Shown here: positions 45,760 to 55,479 of the stretch, piece after piece
Layout: each line of letters starts with the position of its first letter
How positions within the stretch are numbered: the first letter of the stretch is position 1
Source: an uncultured Marinobacter sp.
GTDB lineage: Bacteria > Pseudomonadota > Gammaproteobacteria > Pseudomonadales > Oleiphilaceae
Direction: 5' to 3'
NCBI RefSeq assembly: GCF_946886895.1
Contig: NZ_CAMPJO010000004.1
Coordinates: forward strand, 124,001 to 188,000
DNA: 64,000 nucleotides
Translations under genes and position numbers: made by a program
Notes under the pieces: generated by a model
Told to the model about the DNA's origin: nothing
What the model saw: the letters and a program-made list of their open reading frames with translations, nothing else
The model's database searches: none

Positions 45760-46059
45760 CTAGGGCAATACTGCCTTGAACGGCTTCACGGTCACCTGGC
45801 GGTAGACGCCGGCGGCGACATAGGGATCGGCATCCGCCCAGGCCCGGGCCGCCTCCAGTGACGCAAACTCCGCGATGACCAGGCTGCCGGTGAACCCGGC
45901 ATCGCCCGGATCCGGCGTGTCGATGGCTGGGTGAGGGCCGGCAACCAGGAGTCTGCCTTCCGATTTCAGGGCCTGCAGCCGTTCAATGTGCGCCGGCCGT
46001 GCTGGCTGGCGTAGTGGCAGGCTGTTCTCGATATCCTCGCTGATAATCGCGTAATACAT
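45760..46059 (-). CDS. YciI-family protein
   Basis: 99-residue ferredoxin-like-fold protein. The family pattern [41 protein letters not shown] and [12 protein letters not shown] is clear; His and Asp residues there form a putative active site. YciI proteins are possible small dehydrochlorinase-like enzymes of unknown role. Divergent from the PHP-domain gene, next to which yciI also tends to lie in other proteobacteria. Confidence 0.9.
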   Translation of the reverse strand: MYYAIISEDIENSLPLRQPARPAHIERLQALKSEGRLLVAGPHPAIDTPDPGDAGFTGSLVIAEFASLEAARAWADADPYVAAGVYRQVTVKPFKAVLP

Positions 46060-46127
46060 GGGGCTCTCCAGTACTGGTACACTGGGCAGTCAGGGCACAA
46101 TCGCCTTTTCCCGACCCAGGATTTTTT

Positions 46128-47006
46128 GTGACTATACCGCAACACCCCGATTTGTGCATTGATCTGCACTGCCACAGCACCGCTTCCGATGGCACGCTTT
46201 CACCGACCGATCTGGTGATCCGGGCCCGGGAGAAAGGCGTCACCCATCTTGCGCTGACGGACCATGACACCGTGAACGGACTGGCGGAGGCGGAGGGCGC
46301 GGCCCGGGCCCAGGGTCTGTCGTTAATTACGGGCACAGAGCTGTCCTGTCTCTGGAAGAGCCGAACGATTCACATTGTGGGTCTGGATTTTGAAGTCGGG
46401 AATGCCGGGTTCCAGGCAGCCCTTGAGCGGCAGAATGAAAACCGCTGGGCACGGGCCCGAATGATTACCGAGCGGCTGGACAAGCTGAAGGTCAGCGACT
46501 TGTTGGAACGTGCGACGGTTGTGTCTGGTGGCGATGTGCCCGGCCGGCCGCACTTTGCAAGGGTACTGGTCGAGGCCGGTGTGGTAAAAGATCACGCCCA
46601 GGCATTCAAGCGGCACCTGGGTAATGGCAAACCCGGAGACGTCAAGGCCTACTGGCCGGAATTGTCGGAGGTCGTGCGCTGGATCAATGAGGCTGGCGGT
46701 ATCGCAGTGCTGGCGCATCCACGGAAGTATCAGCTGACGGCAACCAAGTTGCGGGAGCTTACCGCTGACTTTCGCCGGGCCGGGGGGCAGGGCATTGAGG
46801 TGTCGACCTCGGGCCAGTCCAGTGGCGATCTGGGCTTTCTGGCGGAGTTGTGTCGTCGGGAATCGTTACTGGCATCACAGGGCAGTGACTTTCATTTTCC
46901 CGGTGGGTCCTGGTGTGAGCTTGGTCGTATCATGAAAATGCCAGACGGGCTTGAGCCGGTCTGGCATCATTTCAGGCAACCACTGATCGGGTCCCTGCCG
47001 GCCTAA
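46128..47006 (+). CDS. PHP-domain phosphoesterase, RNase AM/TrpH-like
   Basis: 292-residue metal-dependent phosphoesterase. N-terminal metal motif IDLHCHSTASDGTLSPTDL and LTDHDTVNG are diagnostic. Relatives in E. coli (YciV/TrpH) act as a 5'-3' exoribonuclease that trims 5' ends of rRNA and degrades short oligonucleotides; a 3',5'-nucleotide phosphatase activity is also known in the family. GTG start at 46128 without a strong ribosome site. Overlaps the end of the convergent UPF0149 gene by 4 bp. Confidence 0.88.
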   Translation: MTIPQHPDLCIDLHCHSTASDGTLSPTDLVIRAREKGVTHLALTDHDTVNGLAEAEGAARAQGLSLITGTELSCLWKSRTIHIVGLDFEVGNAGFQAALERQNENRWARARMITERLDKLKVSDLLERATVVSGGDVPGRPHFARVLVEAGVVKDHAQAFKRHLGNGKPGDVKAYWPELSEVVRWINEAGGIAVLAHPRKYQLTATKLRELTADFRRAGGQGIEVSTSGQSSGDLGFLAELCRRESLLASQGSDFHFPGGSWCELGRIMKMPDGLEPVWHHFRQPLIGSLPA

Positions 47007-47545
47007 TCCGGGGCATGGTATAACAGGTAGAGATCGGTCAGTGAGTCCGGAATGGCATCGGCCATCTGCCGGGACAGCTTCTCGCTGTTGCGAACCTTCT
47101 GAAAGTCCTCGTCATCGAAGAGCCCCGACAGGGTCAGCATGGGCAGCATCAGGTCCGCTGTCTCTTCCTCACTGGCTGCGTCCAGCCACGCCTCTTCCCG
47201 CTCCAGGAAGGTGTCGACAAACCCGGCGCACCAGTTCTCCAGTGCGTTCATCGGGTCGCCATCTTCCGGTTCGGGCAGTTCCAGAGACTGGCCCATGTCC
47301 AGGGCGTGGGCCATGTCCCGGGAAAGCTGCCGGACGCAATACGCGAATATCTCCGGAACGCCGCCACCGGGTACCGAGTCGGCACCCGTGGCGAGACGAA
47401 AGAGGTCTTCCGGGCTGAGCTCTGCCGGGCCGACGACGCTGGCACAGACAACCCCGTGGAAGCCGAAGAAATCCAGGGCATCGTCACCCCAGGGTTCGGC
47501 GAAGAGGATATCTTCCAGTGCTTCGATGTCGGTATTCGATAGCAT
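47003..47545 (-). CDS. UPF0149 (YgfB/YecA) family protein
   Basis: 180-residue acidic, helical protein of the UPF0149 family. The DDALDFFGFHGVVCASVVGP start region and ENWCAGFVDTF are typical. Function unknown. Begins 3 bp after rne, so probably transcribed with it. Confidence 0.8.
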   Translation of the reverse strand: MLSNTDIEALEDILFAEPWGDDALDFFGFHGVVCASVVGPAELSPEDLFRLATGADSVPGGGVPEIFAYCVRQLSRDMAHALDMGQSLELPEPEDGDPMNALENWCAGFVDTFLEREEAWLDAASEEETADLMLPMLTLSGLFDDEDFQKVRNSEKLSRQMADAIPDSLTDLYLLYHAPD

Positions 47546-47548
47546 GCG

Positions 47549-50470
47549 TCAGTTACTCCCGGCCTTTTTGGCTTCTTCCGCCGCCCGCTGGCGTTTGCGG
47601 ACTTCTCTCGGATCATTGTAGGCGCGGCCCGGTGTAACGGGTACCTCGGTGGCTGCGGTCTCCGGACGTTTGCTTTCCTGGTCGTCTTTTTGTTCCGTAG
47701 CACTGACTTCCGGTTTCTTGGCTTCTTTCACTTCTTCGGCTTTCGGTGCCTTGGCCTTGGGAGATTCCTTGGGGGACTCTTTGGGGGACCCCGTTGGGCT
47801 CTCCGCCGTGTCGCTGGCAGCAGGTTCCGGCTTGTCAGCCTCGGATTTCCCGACCGGCGCTTGTGCCGTGTCTGTTTCGGCCTTTGCCGGCTTTGGCGTG
47901 GGCGCCTGCTCGACCTCTGCGTCCGCCGGGGCGGACTGCTCAGTCTTTGCCTTGGGAGCGCTGGCTGTGTCCGGTTCCGCCGGCTGGGCCGCCTTGGCGT
48001 CTGGCTTGACTGGCTCGGCCGCTTTGTCTGGTGTCTTATCCGCTACCTTGTTGTCGGCCTTTGCCACGACGGCATTGTCTGCCTTTTCAGCAGCTTTCGG
48101 CTCCGACTTCTCAGTAGTTTGCGGTTCCGCCTTTTCAGTGGCTTTCGGCTCCGCCTTTCCGGCGTCTTCAGGCTGCGTATCTTTCTGATGCCTGTCACTG
48201 CGGGTCGCCTTGCGTTCCGCCGGGGTTGAGCCCGTGGCCTCTACCGGAGAGCCATCACGGTTGCGCTGCCGGCGGGGCTTGCGTCGCTTGTCATCCGATG
48301 CCGGTTTATCGCTGCCAGCCGGTTTCTGGGCGGCATCTTTTGGCTCGCGATTGTCTTTCGGTTCACGGCTGCTGTCTTTCTGATCGCGGCTGTCTTTCTG
48401 GTCACGCTGGGGACGGTTGCGGCCACGGCCACGGCCCTGGTTGTCCCGGCGGTTGTCGCCGTCTCTGTTATCACCGGCCTTGTTGTCGCTGCCTTTATCG
48501 GCACTCTTGTCCGTGCCTTTGTCAGTACTCGGGCGATTCGAATCATCGGCCCGGTTGCGGCCCCGGCTGCGGTTGTCATCACTGCGACTCTGAGGACCGG
48601 CCTGACGGCGATCGTTGCCAGAGCGATTGCCGCCGGGGCGTTGGTCGTCCCGGGCAACGCGGGATTTGCGACGGTCCTGGCGACCCTGGCTACGGCGCTC
48701 ATCGCGGCCGGGAGTGCCTTGGTCACGACTTTCCATGCTCTGCGGGCTTTCTTCTTCACCACTGAAGAACCAGGAGATCTTGCGGCCCAGTCGACGGAGC
48801 AGGCCGTCTTCCTGCTGTTCGGCTGTTTCGGTTGCTTTGGCGACCGGTGTTGGCGCCGGTGCGCTGGGGCGAATGGCTTTCACCGCGGCCTGTTCGCGAA
48901 CCGGCTTTTCAGCGGCCGGCGCTTCGAAGATTTCCTCTTCGCGCTCGCTGTACTCCTGAGCGACCTGATGGCTGGAAATATGCTCCGGCGTTGTTTCATC
49001 CTCGCGCATCCGGATGATTTCGAAATGCGGGGTTTCCATGTGCGGTACCGGCACCACCACAACGCTGACTTCCTGGCGGGCCTCAATGTCGGCGAGCTGC
49101 TTGCGCTTTTCGTTCAACAGGAAGGTAGCCACGGAAACCGGAACCACGGCGCGAACCTCGCCGGTCTTGTCCTTGGAGGACTCTTCGTAGATCAGGCGCA
49201 TGATGCTGAGCGCCAGGGATTCAATGCCACGGATGGTACCTTGACCTTCACAGCGCGGGCACACCTCGCTGCGGGTTTCACCGAGGGAGGGACGTAGCCG
49301 CTGGCGTGACATTTCAAGCAGGCCGAAGCGGGAGATCTTGCCGACCTGAACCCGGGCCCGATCAATTTCCAGGGCTTCGCGCATTTTCTGTTCGACTTCC
49401 CGCTGGTGTTTGGCCGGGGTCATGTCGATGAAGTCGATAACAATCAGGCCGCCCATATCGCGCAAGCGCAACTGCCGGGCGATTTCTTCCGCGGCCTCCA
49501 GGTTGGTCTGCAGTGCGGTTTCCTCGATGTCATGGCCTTTGGTGGCCCGGGAGGAGTTGATGTCGATGGATACCAGGGCTTCGGTGGGATCGATCACAAT
49601 GGAGCCACCGGAAGGCAGTTTCACTTCGCGCTGGAAGGCGGTTTCGATCTGACCTTCGATCTGGTACCGGCTGAACAGGGGGATTTCATCCTTGTACAGC
49701 TTGATCTTGTTTTCAAACGACGGCATGACGGCGCGCACGAAGTTGAGAACGTCTTCATGGACCGTTTCGGAGTCGATGAGCACTTCGCCGATGTCCTGGC
49801 GGAGGTAATCACGCACCGCCCGAATGATAACGTTGCTTTCCTGGTGAATCAGGAACGGCGCCTTGCGCTCGCCGGCGGCCTGGGTGATGGCCTCCCAGAA
49901 CTGAACCAGGTAGTCAAGATCCCACTGCAGTTCTTCGGTGGTACGGCCAATGCCGGCCGTGCGAACGATAATGCCCATGGATTTGGGCACCTGTACATCG
50001 TTCATGGCCTCTTTGAGCTGAGCCCTCTCGTCGCCTTCAATCCGGCGGGAAATGCCGCCGGCGCGGGCGTTGTTGGGCATCAGGACCAGGTAGCGGCCAG
50101 CCAGGGAGATAAAGGTGGTGAGGGCAGCACCCTTGTTGCCACGCTCTTCCTTGTCCACCTGGATAATCACTTCCTGACCTTCAGAGACAACATCCTTGAT
50201 GTTGATCTTGCCTTCGATCTGGCCCGGGGATTTCTTGAAATATTCCTTGGAGATTTCCTTCAGGGGCAGAAAGCCGTGACGATCCGCACCGAAGTCCACG
50301 AAGGCGGCCTCCAGGCTGGGCTCCACTCGGGTAATCCGGCCCTTGTAGATGTTGGCTTTTTTCTGCTCACGGGAGCTGGATTCGATGTCGAGGTCAAACA
50401 GGCGCTGACCATCAACCAGGGCGACGCGCAACTCTTCGGGATGAGTTGCATTGATTAGCATTCTTTTCAT
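47549..50470 (-). CDS. rne: ribonuclease E
   Basis: Essential endoribonuclease of mRNA decay and rRNA/tRNA maturation. From ATG 50470 ([22 protein letters not shown]), matching E. coli, it has 973 residues; the frame is open upstream. The catalytic half (about 1-510) includes the S1 domain ([18 protein letters not shown]), the DNase-I-like catalytic part with [17 protein letters not shown] and LIVIDFIDM, and the zinc link CPRCEGQG. The C-terminal half (about 510-973) is low-complexity: Arg-rich segments ([23 protein letters not shown]) then Ala/Lys/Pro/Glu-rich sequence. It is a likely degradosome scaffold, but an enolase or PNPase site is not identifiable by eye. Confidence 0.97.
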   Translation of the reverse strand: MKRMLINATHPEELRVALVDGQRLFDLDIESSSREQKKANIYKGRITRVEPSLEAAFVDFGADRHGFLPLKEISKEYFKKSPGQIEGKINIKDVVSEGQEVIIQVDKEERGNKGAALTTFISLAGRYLVLMPNNARAGGISRRIEGDERAQLKEAMNDVQVPKSMGIIVRTAGIGRTTEELQWDLDYLVQFWEAITQAAGERKAPFLIHQESNVIIRAVRDYLRQDIGEVLIDSETVHEDVLNFVRAVMPSFENKIKLYKDEIPLFSRYQIEGQIETAFQREVKLPSGGSIVIDPTEALVSIDINSSRATKGHDIEETALQTNLEAAEEIARQLRLRDMGGLIVIDFIDMTPAKHQREVEQKMREALEIDRARVQVGKISRFGLLEMSRQRLRPSLGETRSEVCPRCEGQGTIRGIESLALSIMRLIYEESSKDKTGEVRAVVPVSVATFLLNEKRKQLADIEARQEVSVVVVPVPHMETPHFEIIRMREDETTPEHISSHQVAQEYSEREEEIFEAPAAEKPVREQAAVKAIRPSAPAPTPVAKATETAEQQEDGLLRRLGRKISWFFSGEEESPQSMESRDQGTPGRDERRSQGRQDRRKSRVARDDQRPGGNRSGNDRRQAGPQSRSDDNRSRGRNRADDSNRPSTDKGTDKSADKGSDNKAGDNRDGDNRRDNQGRGRGRNRPQRDQKDSRDQKDSSREPKDNREPKDAAQKPAGSDKPASDDKRRKPRRQRNRDGSPVEATGSTPAERKATRSDRHQKDTQPEDAGKAEPKATEKAEPQTTEKSEPKAAEKADNAVVAKADNKVADKTPDKAAEPVKPDAKAAQPAEPDTASAPKAKTEQSAPADAEVEQAPTPKPAKAETDTAQAPVGKSEADKPEPAASDTAESPTGSPKESPKESPKAKAPKAEEVKEAKKPEVSATEQKDDQESKRPETAATEVPVTPGRAYNDPREVRKRQRAAEEAKKAGSN

Positions 50471-50887
50471 GGAAAGAAAGGGTTCCTGTCGTTTGGTTTT
50501 GACAGAAAACCGGGGGCGTCGCATCAGCGAAGCGGGATGTGCGTGCCGCGGGCCCTGTTACAACAAGGAAGACCGGCGGCCAGACGAATCAACTCCTGCC
50601 GGAGGTTGATCCTGTTGGTCCGAGACCACCGCCGACAGTCCGATTGCCTTCAGGCAGGGAGCGGTCGTTTGAGGTTAATGTCTGTTGACGCATGTTATCC
50701 GTTTTCAGGTTCACACAGGTGCCTGGGTCTCACGTCGTATTCGTAAGCTGGACGGCCCGGCCCTGCATGGCAGTGATTCTTCGCGATGTCGCCCGTGGGT
50801 TTTCCGCACGGTTTTCGTCTTCCGGCACCGGTTGGCAGCCTTTCATGGGTCTGCGCCGATGTACCAGGAGCATTTCAATCGCCGTTC

Positions 50888-50916
50888 CCGATAGAGATTG
50901 GGCATCCGGCGTTCAA
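50888..50916 (-). promoter_or_regulatory. predicted sigma70 promoter for rne
   Basis: Minus-strand TTGAAC (50911-50916), 17-nt spacer, TATCGG (50888-50893). Transcription would start near 50881, giving a leader of about 410 nt. Its -35 overlaps the -35 of the rluC promoter. Confidence 0.4.
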
Positions 50917-50940
50917 ACTCTCAAATAGTGTCGGTATACT
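50912..50940 (+). promoter_or_regulatory. predicted sigma70 promoter for rluC
   Basis: TTCAAA (50912-50917), 17-nt spacer, TATACT (50935-50940). Would give a leader of about 120 nt. Confidence 0.5.
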
Positions 50941-51065
50941 TCTGCCGCTCCGGCTTCTGACTCGAATAGGCCAGGCCGTAGACAAACAGCAGAGCACGCC
51001 GGAATATAACAGTATTCGGTTGGCCATTCAATATATCCGATACCGCCATCTCCAGAAGGACGCTC

Positions 51066-52106
51066 ATGTCTCGCAAACCCGCCAACAGAAAGCCCGCTCC
51101 GGCGACATCAAACCGGGTTCCGGCCGCAGCCGGCAAGGAGCGTCCCGGGGTCAGGCAGGGCGTTCAGTGGGTGACCGTTGACGAAAACAATGAAGGGCAA
51201 CGGGTCGACAACTTCCTGCTGGCACAACTGCGGGGCGTCCCCAAAAGCATCGTTTACCGGATTGTCCGAAAGGGCGAGGTGCGGGTGAACAAAGGCCGGG
51301 TCAGGCCAGACACTCGCCTGAAGTTCGGGGACCAGGTGCGCATCCCGCCGGTGATCCGCAAGGAGCGACCGGAGCAGGTCAGGCCGGGCGCCCGGGTGCA
51401 GGGCGTCATGGAAGCCGCGGTGGTCTTTGAGGATGAGCAGATGCTGGTTGTGAACAAGCCCTCTGGCATTGCCGTCCATGGGGGGAGCGGGCTGAGCTTC
51501 GGCCTGATTGAAGTGTTACGCTCTGCCAGGCCCGAGGCCCGCTTTCTCGAGCTGGTTCACCGGCTGGACCGGGATACTTCGGGCCTTGTAATGGTGGCAA
51601 AGAAGCGGTCGTCGCTCCGGTATTTGCAGGAAGAGTTGCGCCAGAAGCGGATCCGAAAGCACTACCATGCCCTGGTGGCCGGCGACTGGCCGGGTACGGT
51701 CGGCCGGGTCGAAGAGCCGCTGTTGCGCTATGAGATGCCAAACGGCGAGCGGCGGGTAAAGGTGGACGCTGCCGGCAAGCCCTCCCTGACCACCTTTTGC
51801 TGCCTGGCCCGGTATGCCGGGTATGGCCTTGTAGAGGCATCGCCGATCACCGGGCGGACCCATCAGATCCGCGTTCATTGCGCCTGGGCGGGTCATCCGA
51901 TTGCCGGTGATGACAAGTATATGGATGATGTCAGTCTCAAAGCGTTCCGCGCACTGGGCGGCCAGCGCCTGATGCTTCATGCCCGGGCCCTGGAGTTCAG
52001 CTTGCCGGCGACCGGTGAGCCAGTGCGGCTGGAAGCGCCCTACGATGAAGCTTTCAACAATGTGCTCACCAAGCTCGGAGCGCGTATGACAGGAATCAAT
52101 GAATGA
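51066..52106 (+). CDS. rluC: 23S rRNA pseudouridine synthase RluC
   Basis: Forms pseudouridine at 23S positions 955, 2504 and 2580. 346 residues with a basic leader, an S4 RNA-binding domain (about 44-95; VDNFLLAQLRGVPKSIVYR) and the RluA-type catalytic domain with HRLDRDTSG, catalytic Asp168. AGAAGGA precedes the ATG. The stop overlaps the HAD gene start (ATGA). rne-rluC divergence is conserved in gammaproteobacteria. Confidence 0.94.
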   Translation: MSRKPANRKPAPATSNRVPAAAGKERPGVRQGVQWVTVDENNEGQRVDNFLLAQLRGVPKSIVYRIVRKGEVRVNKGRVRPDTRLKFGDQVRIPPVIRKERPEQVRPGARVQGVMEAAVVFEDEQMLVVNKPSGIAVHGGSGLSFGLIEVLRSARPEARFLELVHRLDRDTSGLVMVAKKRSSLRYLQEELRQKRIRKHYHALVAGDWPGTVGRVEEPLLRYEMPNGERRVKVDAAGKPSLTTFCCLARYAGYGLVEASPITGRTHQIRVHCAWAGHPIAGDDKYMDDVSLKAFRALGGQRLMLHARALEFSLPATGEPVRLEAPYDEAFNNVLTKLGARMTGINE

Positions 52107-52750
52107 ACGTTAAAGTGGTTATTTTCGATTGGGACGGAACGCTCGTGGATTCCGTCGATCATATTGCCGACAGTCTGCACCAGGCTGCGACAGAACTTGG
52201 CTATCCGGCCCTGGAGCGGGAGGCCTACCGCGATATCATCGGTCTTGGCATGGTCGAGGCACTGGAAAAGCTCTACCCGGGTATCAGTCACGTGGAGATG
52301 AGTGCGATCCGTGAACGGTACGCCCGCTATTTTTTCAGTAAGGTGACCACGCCCCAGAATGTCTTTGTGGGCATGGCGGAGGTGCTTGCCGATCTTCGCG
52401 GGGCTGGTCGTGGCTGCTCCGTGGCGACGGGTAAGAGCCGGCGAGGGCTCGAGACGGCGCTGGTGTCCAGCGGGCTGGGGCCTCATTTCGACATCACTCG
52501 TTGCGCCGATGAAACCCGGTCAAAGCCCGATCCCACGATGCTGGAGGAGATTATCCGGTTTTACGGTATTGAGGCCTCGGAGGCGGTGATGATTGGTGAC
52601 ACCCGGTACGATCTCGACATGGCCCAGCGCATCGGCATGCCTTCCATCGGCGTTGAGTGGGGGGTGCATCAGCGTGAGGTGCTGGCGGATTATGCCCCGC
52701 ATGCCATCGTCGACACGGTGCCGGAGTTGCGCCGGGTACTGGGGCTCTGA
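52103..52750 (+). CDS. HAD-superfamily phosphatase
   Basis: 215-residue cytoplasmic phosphatase related to phosphoglycolate phosphatase. The nucleophile motif FDWDGTLVDS (Asp9, Asp11), a cap domain (about 15-85), the TGKSRRGLE motif II/III region and the MIGDTRYDLDMA acid motif are all intact. Substrate unknown. Coupled to rluC by a 4-bp overlap. Confidence 0.88.
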   Translation: MNVKVVIFDWDGTLVDSVDHIADSLHQAATELGYPALEREAYRDIIGLGMVEALEKLYPGISHVEMSAIRERYARYFFSKVTTPQNVFVGMAEVLADLRGAGRGCSVATGKSRRGLETALVSSGLGPHFDITRCADETRSKPDPTMLEEIIRFYGIEASEAVMIGDTRYDLDMAQRIGMPSIGVEWGVHQREVLADYAPHAIVDTVPELRRVLGL

Positions 52751-52807
52751 GTCCGGTTCAAGGGCAGATGGGCGATTAACAGACGAACGTTCTAGCAGGA
52801 TCTATTC

Positions 52808-53851
52808 ATGACGGACTGGGATTCAGACAAGACCCCGGAGTGGGGCGATAAGCCGGTTGATTCCGGTGAAGGTGTAAAGCCCCGGTCAGGGCGTGGTCAG
52901 CCTGCCATGCCGCCGGAGTCGGAGCGGGACTGGAGGCTCATTGAGAAGCTGGTGATGTCGCTGCAATCCGAGCAACGGCGCAGCCGCCGCTGGGGCATCT
53001 TCTTCAAGTTCCTGACGTTTGCTTACCTGTTCGCCTTGCTGGTGATTATCGAGTTTCCATTCGGTGACAGTCTGGAGGCAACGACCGGCAAGCACACGGC
53101 GCTGGTGGAACTCAACGGCCTGATTGCGGCGGACGAGCTGGCCAGTGCTGATAACATCGTCGGAGCGTTGCGCGCAGCCTTCGAGGATGAGGATTCAGTG
53201 GCGGTTGTCCTGCGGATCAACAGCCCGGGAGGGAGTCCGGTGCAGTCCGGCTACATCTACGATGAAATCAATCGCCTGCGCGGTGAATATCCCGACAAGA
53301 AGTTATACGCAGTCATTTCGGATATCGGCGCATCGGGCGCTTATTACGTGGCGGCGGCGGCCGATGAGATCTACGCCAACCGGGCCAGTCTGGTGGGCTC
53401 CATCGGTGTGGTCGCGGGTGGCTTCGGCTTTACCGGGGTGATGGACAAGATTGGCGTGGAGCGCAGACTTTACACCGCCGGCGAACACAAGGCCTTCCTG
53501 GATCCTTTCTCCCCCGAGCAGGAGGGTGAGGTGGCGTTCTGGCAAAGCGTGCTGGAAACCACTCATCAGCAGTTCATTGAGGCTGTCAAGCAGGGCCGTG
53601 GTGATCGCCTGAAGGATGATGAACGCCTGTTCAGTGGGCTGGTCTGGAGCGGCGAGCAGGCGGTGGGTCTCGGGCTGATCGATGGCCTGGGGAGTGCGTC
53701 CTACGTGGCGCGTCAGATCGTCGGCCAGGATAATATCGTCGATTACAGTCGCAAGAAGTCGCCCTGGCAGGATATTGTGGATCAACTGGGAGTGGCGGTC
53801 GGTGAAGGGGTAACCAGCCAGTTGCTGGAGTCCAGACTGGAGCTCCGGTAG
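52808..53851 (+). CDS. sppA: S49-family signal peptide peptidase, SppA-like
   Basis: Membrane-bound serine protease of 347 residues that degrades leftover signal peptides in known members. One N-terminal helix (about 64-83), preceded by a charged cytoplasmic head, then the S49 domain with INSPGGSPVQSG, the nucleophile Ser176 (GASGAYYVA) and general base Lys228 (AGEHKAF). It is the short, single-domain form, unlike the 618-residue E. coli SppA. Weak ribosome site CAGGATC 7 nt before ATG. Convergent with maf. Confidence 0.9.
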   Translation: MTDWDSDKTPEWGDKPVDSGEGVKPRSGRGQPAMPPESERDWRLIEKLVMSLQSEQRRSRRWGIFFKFLTFAYLFALLVIIEFPFGDSLEATTGKHTALVELNGLIAADELASADNIVGALRAAFEDEDSVAVVLRINSPGGSPVQSGYIYDEINRLRGEYPDKKLYAVISDIGASGAYYVAAAADEIYANRASLVGSIGVVAGGFGFTGVMDKIGVERRLYTAGEHKAFLDPFSPEQEGEVAFWQSVLETTHQQFIEAVKQGRGDRLKDDERLFSGLVWSGEQAVGLGLIDGLGSASYVARQIVGQDNIVDYSRKKSPWQDIVDQLGVAVGEGVTSQLLESRLELR

Positions 53852-53874
53852 CCGCCGGACTCAGGCGTGACGGC

Positions 53875-54471
53875 TCAATCCTCCAGCAACGGGTTTCTGC
53901 CCCAGCGCCGCAACATCCCGATCAGTGCAATCAGCGGCAGGCCCACCAGGCTGTTGGGGTCGCGGCCTTCGAGGGCTTCGAACAGGGTGATGCCAAGGCC
54001 TTCCATTTTAAAGCTGCCGGCGCAATCGTAGGGCTGTTCTTTGCGCAGGTAGCCGCTGATTTCGTCCGGTGTCAGGGACCTGAAGCGGACCGTGAATCGT
54101 TCGCAGTGCCGTTGGCAATCGCCGGAGTCGGCGTCAAGCAAGGCCAGCCCGGTCAGGAACTGCACCGGCTGTCCGCTGCTCCTGGTCAGTTGATTGAACG
54201 CGGTGCCGTGGTTGAGGGGCTTGCTGAGCAGTGTGCCATCCGGCAGGTAGGCAACCTGGTCCGAGCCAATGATCCAGTGCCCGGGGTGGGTGTCTGCCAG
54301 GGCCCGGGCCTTGGTTTCAGCAAGGCGCAGGGCAAGGGCATCGGCGGGTTCGGCCGGGGTAGGTGTCTCATCAATGTCAGGACTGGCGCAGTCAAAAGCG
54401 AGTCCTAGCCTGGTCAGCAGTTGCCGGCGGTAGGGTGACGATGAGGCAAGCAGTATGGGGCTGGGGAGCAT
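53875..54471 (-). CDS. maf: Maf-type nucleotide pyrophosphatase
   Basis: House-cleaning enzyme that hydrolyses non-canonical or methylated nucleoside triphosphates. 198 residues, starting LASSSPYRRQLLTRLG, with IIGSDQVAYL and the closing VGLPLIALIGML. Position beside yceD-rpmF and the residues point to the YceF (m7GTP) type. Divergent from yceD. Confidence 0.92.
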   Translation of the reverse strand: MLPSPILLASSSPYRRQLLTRLGLAFDCASPDIDETPTPAEPADALALRLAETKARALADTHPGHWIIGSDQVAYLPDGTLLSKPLNHGTAFNQLTRSSGQPVQFLTGLALLDADSGDCQRHCERFTVRFRSLTPDEISGYLRKEQPYDCAGSFKMEGLGITLFEALEGRDPNSLVGLPLIALIGMLRRWGRNPLLED

Positions 54472-54564
54472 CGTGAGGGTTCCAGGGTCGGTCGGCGATT
54501 CGAAGCGCCTATCGTAGAATACCCTTATCAGTGGCGAAACCCCGGGAAAAAGCGAACGAAGTCT

Positions 54565-54593
54565 TTGACAGCCGGAGGGTACGTCCCTAAAAT
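54565..54593 (+). promoter_or_regulatory. sigma70 promoter for yceD
   Basis: TTGACA (54565-54570, exact consensus), 17-nt spacer, TAAAAT (54588-54593). Only nine bases separate the -10 from the yceD ATG (54603), so the transcript would be leaderless or nearly so. Confidence 0.65.
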
Positions 54594-54602
54594 TGCGCGC
54601 CT

Positions 54603-55157
54603 ATGTCAAACGCGTCAAACGCCGAGTTGCCCAAGTCTGTTGACCCTTACCGGTTGGCGGAACACAACAGTACACTGGAGGGCGTTGTTCCTCTCAGTGC
54701 GTTGGCCCGTTTCCGGGAGGCTGTGCTCGGGTTTGCCGAGGGCGCCACGTGCCAGGTCACGCTGTCTTTTTCCATGGACGGCGAACGGCGTCGGGTCGTC
54801 GCGGGCAAGCTCGAAGCTCCGGTGCATCTGGAGTGCCAGCGTTGTATGGGGCCCATGGCATCCACGCTGGTCTCGGAGTTCCATCTGGGGTTTGTAACCA
54901 GTGACGAACAGGCGCAGCAATTGCCAAGAGAGCTTGAGCCGTTTCTGACCGATGAGTTCACTGCGGAACTCTGGTCCATGGTTGAAGACGAGTTGCTGCT
55001 GGTGTTGCCTCCGTTTCCGCTGCATGCGCGTAACGAGTGCCCGGCCCGGGAAGATCTTGAGGCCTACGAGCCCGACAAGGCGGCGGCAGAGCCTGAAAAC
55101 CGGCCTGGCGAGAATCCGTTCAGCGTGCTGGCGGAACTGAAGAAGACAAAGCATTAA
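54603..55157 (+). CDS. yceD: YceD family protein (DUF177)
   Basis: 184-residue protein of the YceD family, found next to rpmF in most bacteria. In plants and some bacteria it is tied to 23S rRNA accumulation and the C-x2-C motif LECQRCMGPM is here at about 79-88. The start MSNASNAELPKSVDPYRLAE agrees with relatives, so a leaderless message from the upstream promoter is plausible; the next best ribosome-like GGAGGG is 22 nt before the ATG. Followed by rpmF after 99 bp. Confidence 0.9.
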   Translation: MSNASNAELPKSVDPYRLAEHNSTLEGVVPLSALARFREAVLGFAEGATCQVTLSFSMDGERRRVVAGKLEAPVHLECQRCMGPMASTLVSEFHLGFVTSDEQAQQLPRELEPFLTDEFTAELWSMVEDELLLVLPPFPLHARNECPAREDLEAYEPDKAAAEPENRPGENPFSVLAELKKTKH

Positions 55158-55256
55158 ATCGGGTACGGGTCCTGGTTTCAGGGTCCGTGCAATTCAAGCG
55201 AACAGACGTAATATCAGAGTTATTCAAGTTTACGTTAACAGGTCAGGAGCATAATC

Positions 55257-55436
55257 ATGGCTGTACAGCAAAACCGTAAGACCCGTTCCAAGCGTGGCAT
55301 GCGCCGCTCACACGACGCCCTGAGCTCCGCTGCTCTGAGCACTGACGCGACGACTGGTGAAGTTCATCGTCGTCATCACGTGTCGCCGGACGGTTTTTAC
55401 CGTGGCAAACAGGTAATCGAAGCTCGCGACGAGTAA
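55257..55436 (+). CDS. rpmF: 50S ribosomal protein L32
   Basis: 59-residue ribosomal protein: [20 protein letters not shown] at the start and [20 protein letters not shown] near the end. AGGAG lies 6 nt before the ATG. Part of the conserved yceD-rpmF-plsX-fab cluster that links ribosome and membrane synthesis. No zinc cysteines, as usual in gammaproteobacteria. Confidence 0.98.
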   Translation: MAVQQNRKTRSKRGMRRSHDALSSAALSTDATTGEVHRRHHVSPDGFYRGKQVIEARDE

Positions 55437-55479
55437 GTTTGTTGCGAACACGCACTGCACCCTGCCAGACGGAAGAACG

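Larger units (their letters stand above)
50471..51065. other. 595-bp rne-rluC intergenic region
   Basis: The longest gap in the window. No convincing gene is present; short frames lack homology-like features. It holds an overlapping pair of divergent promoters near 50888-50940, a presumed ~410-nt 5' leader for rne on the minus strand, and small hairpins (CTGTC 50486-50490 with GACAG 50501-50505 next to the rne start; GCCT-TC-AGGC around 50646). E. coli rne also has a long 5' leader used for autoregulation; a like function here is inferred only. Confidence 0.5.

Noticed and set aside
47649..48765. Several long frames opposite the RNase E tail
   Set aside because: They mirror the low-complexity Ala/Lys/Pro/Glu repeats of RNase E and have no ribosome sites.
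50537..50928. Short frames of 60-80 codons in the rne-rluC gap
   Set aside because: No conserved motif and no good ribosome site; the region is better explained as leader and promoter DNA.
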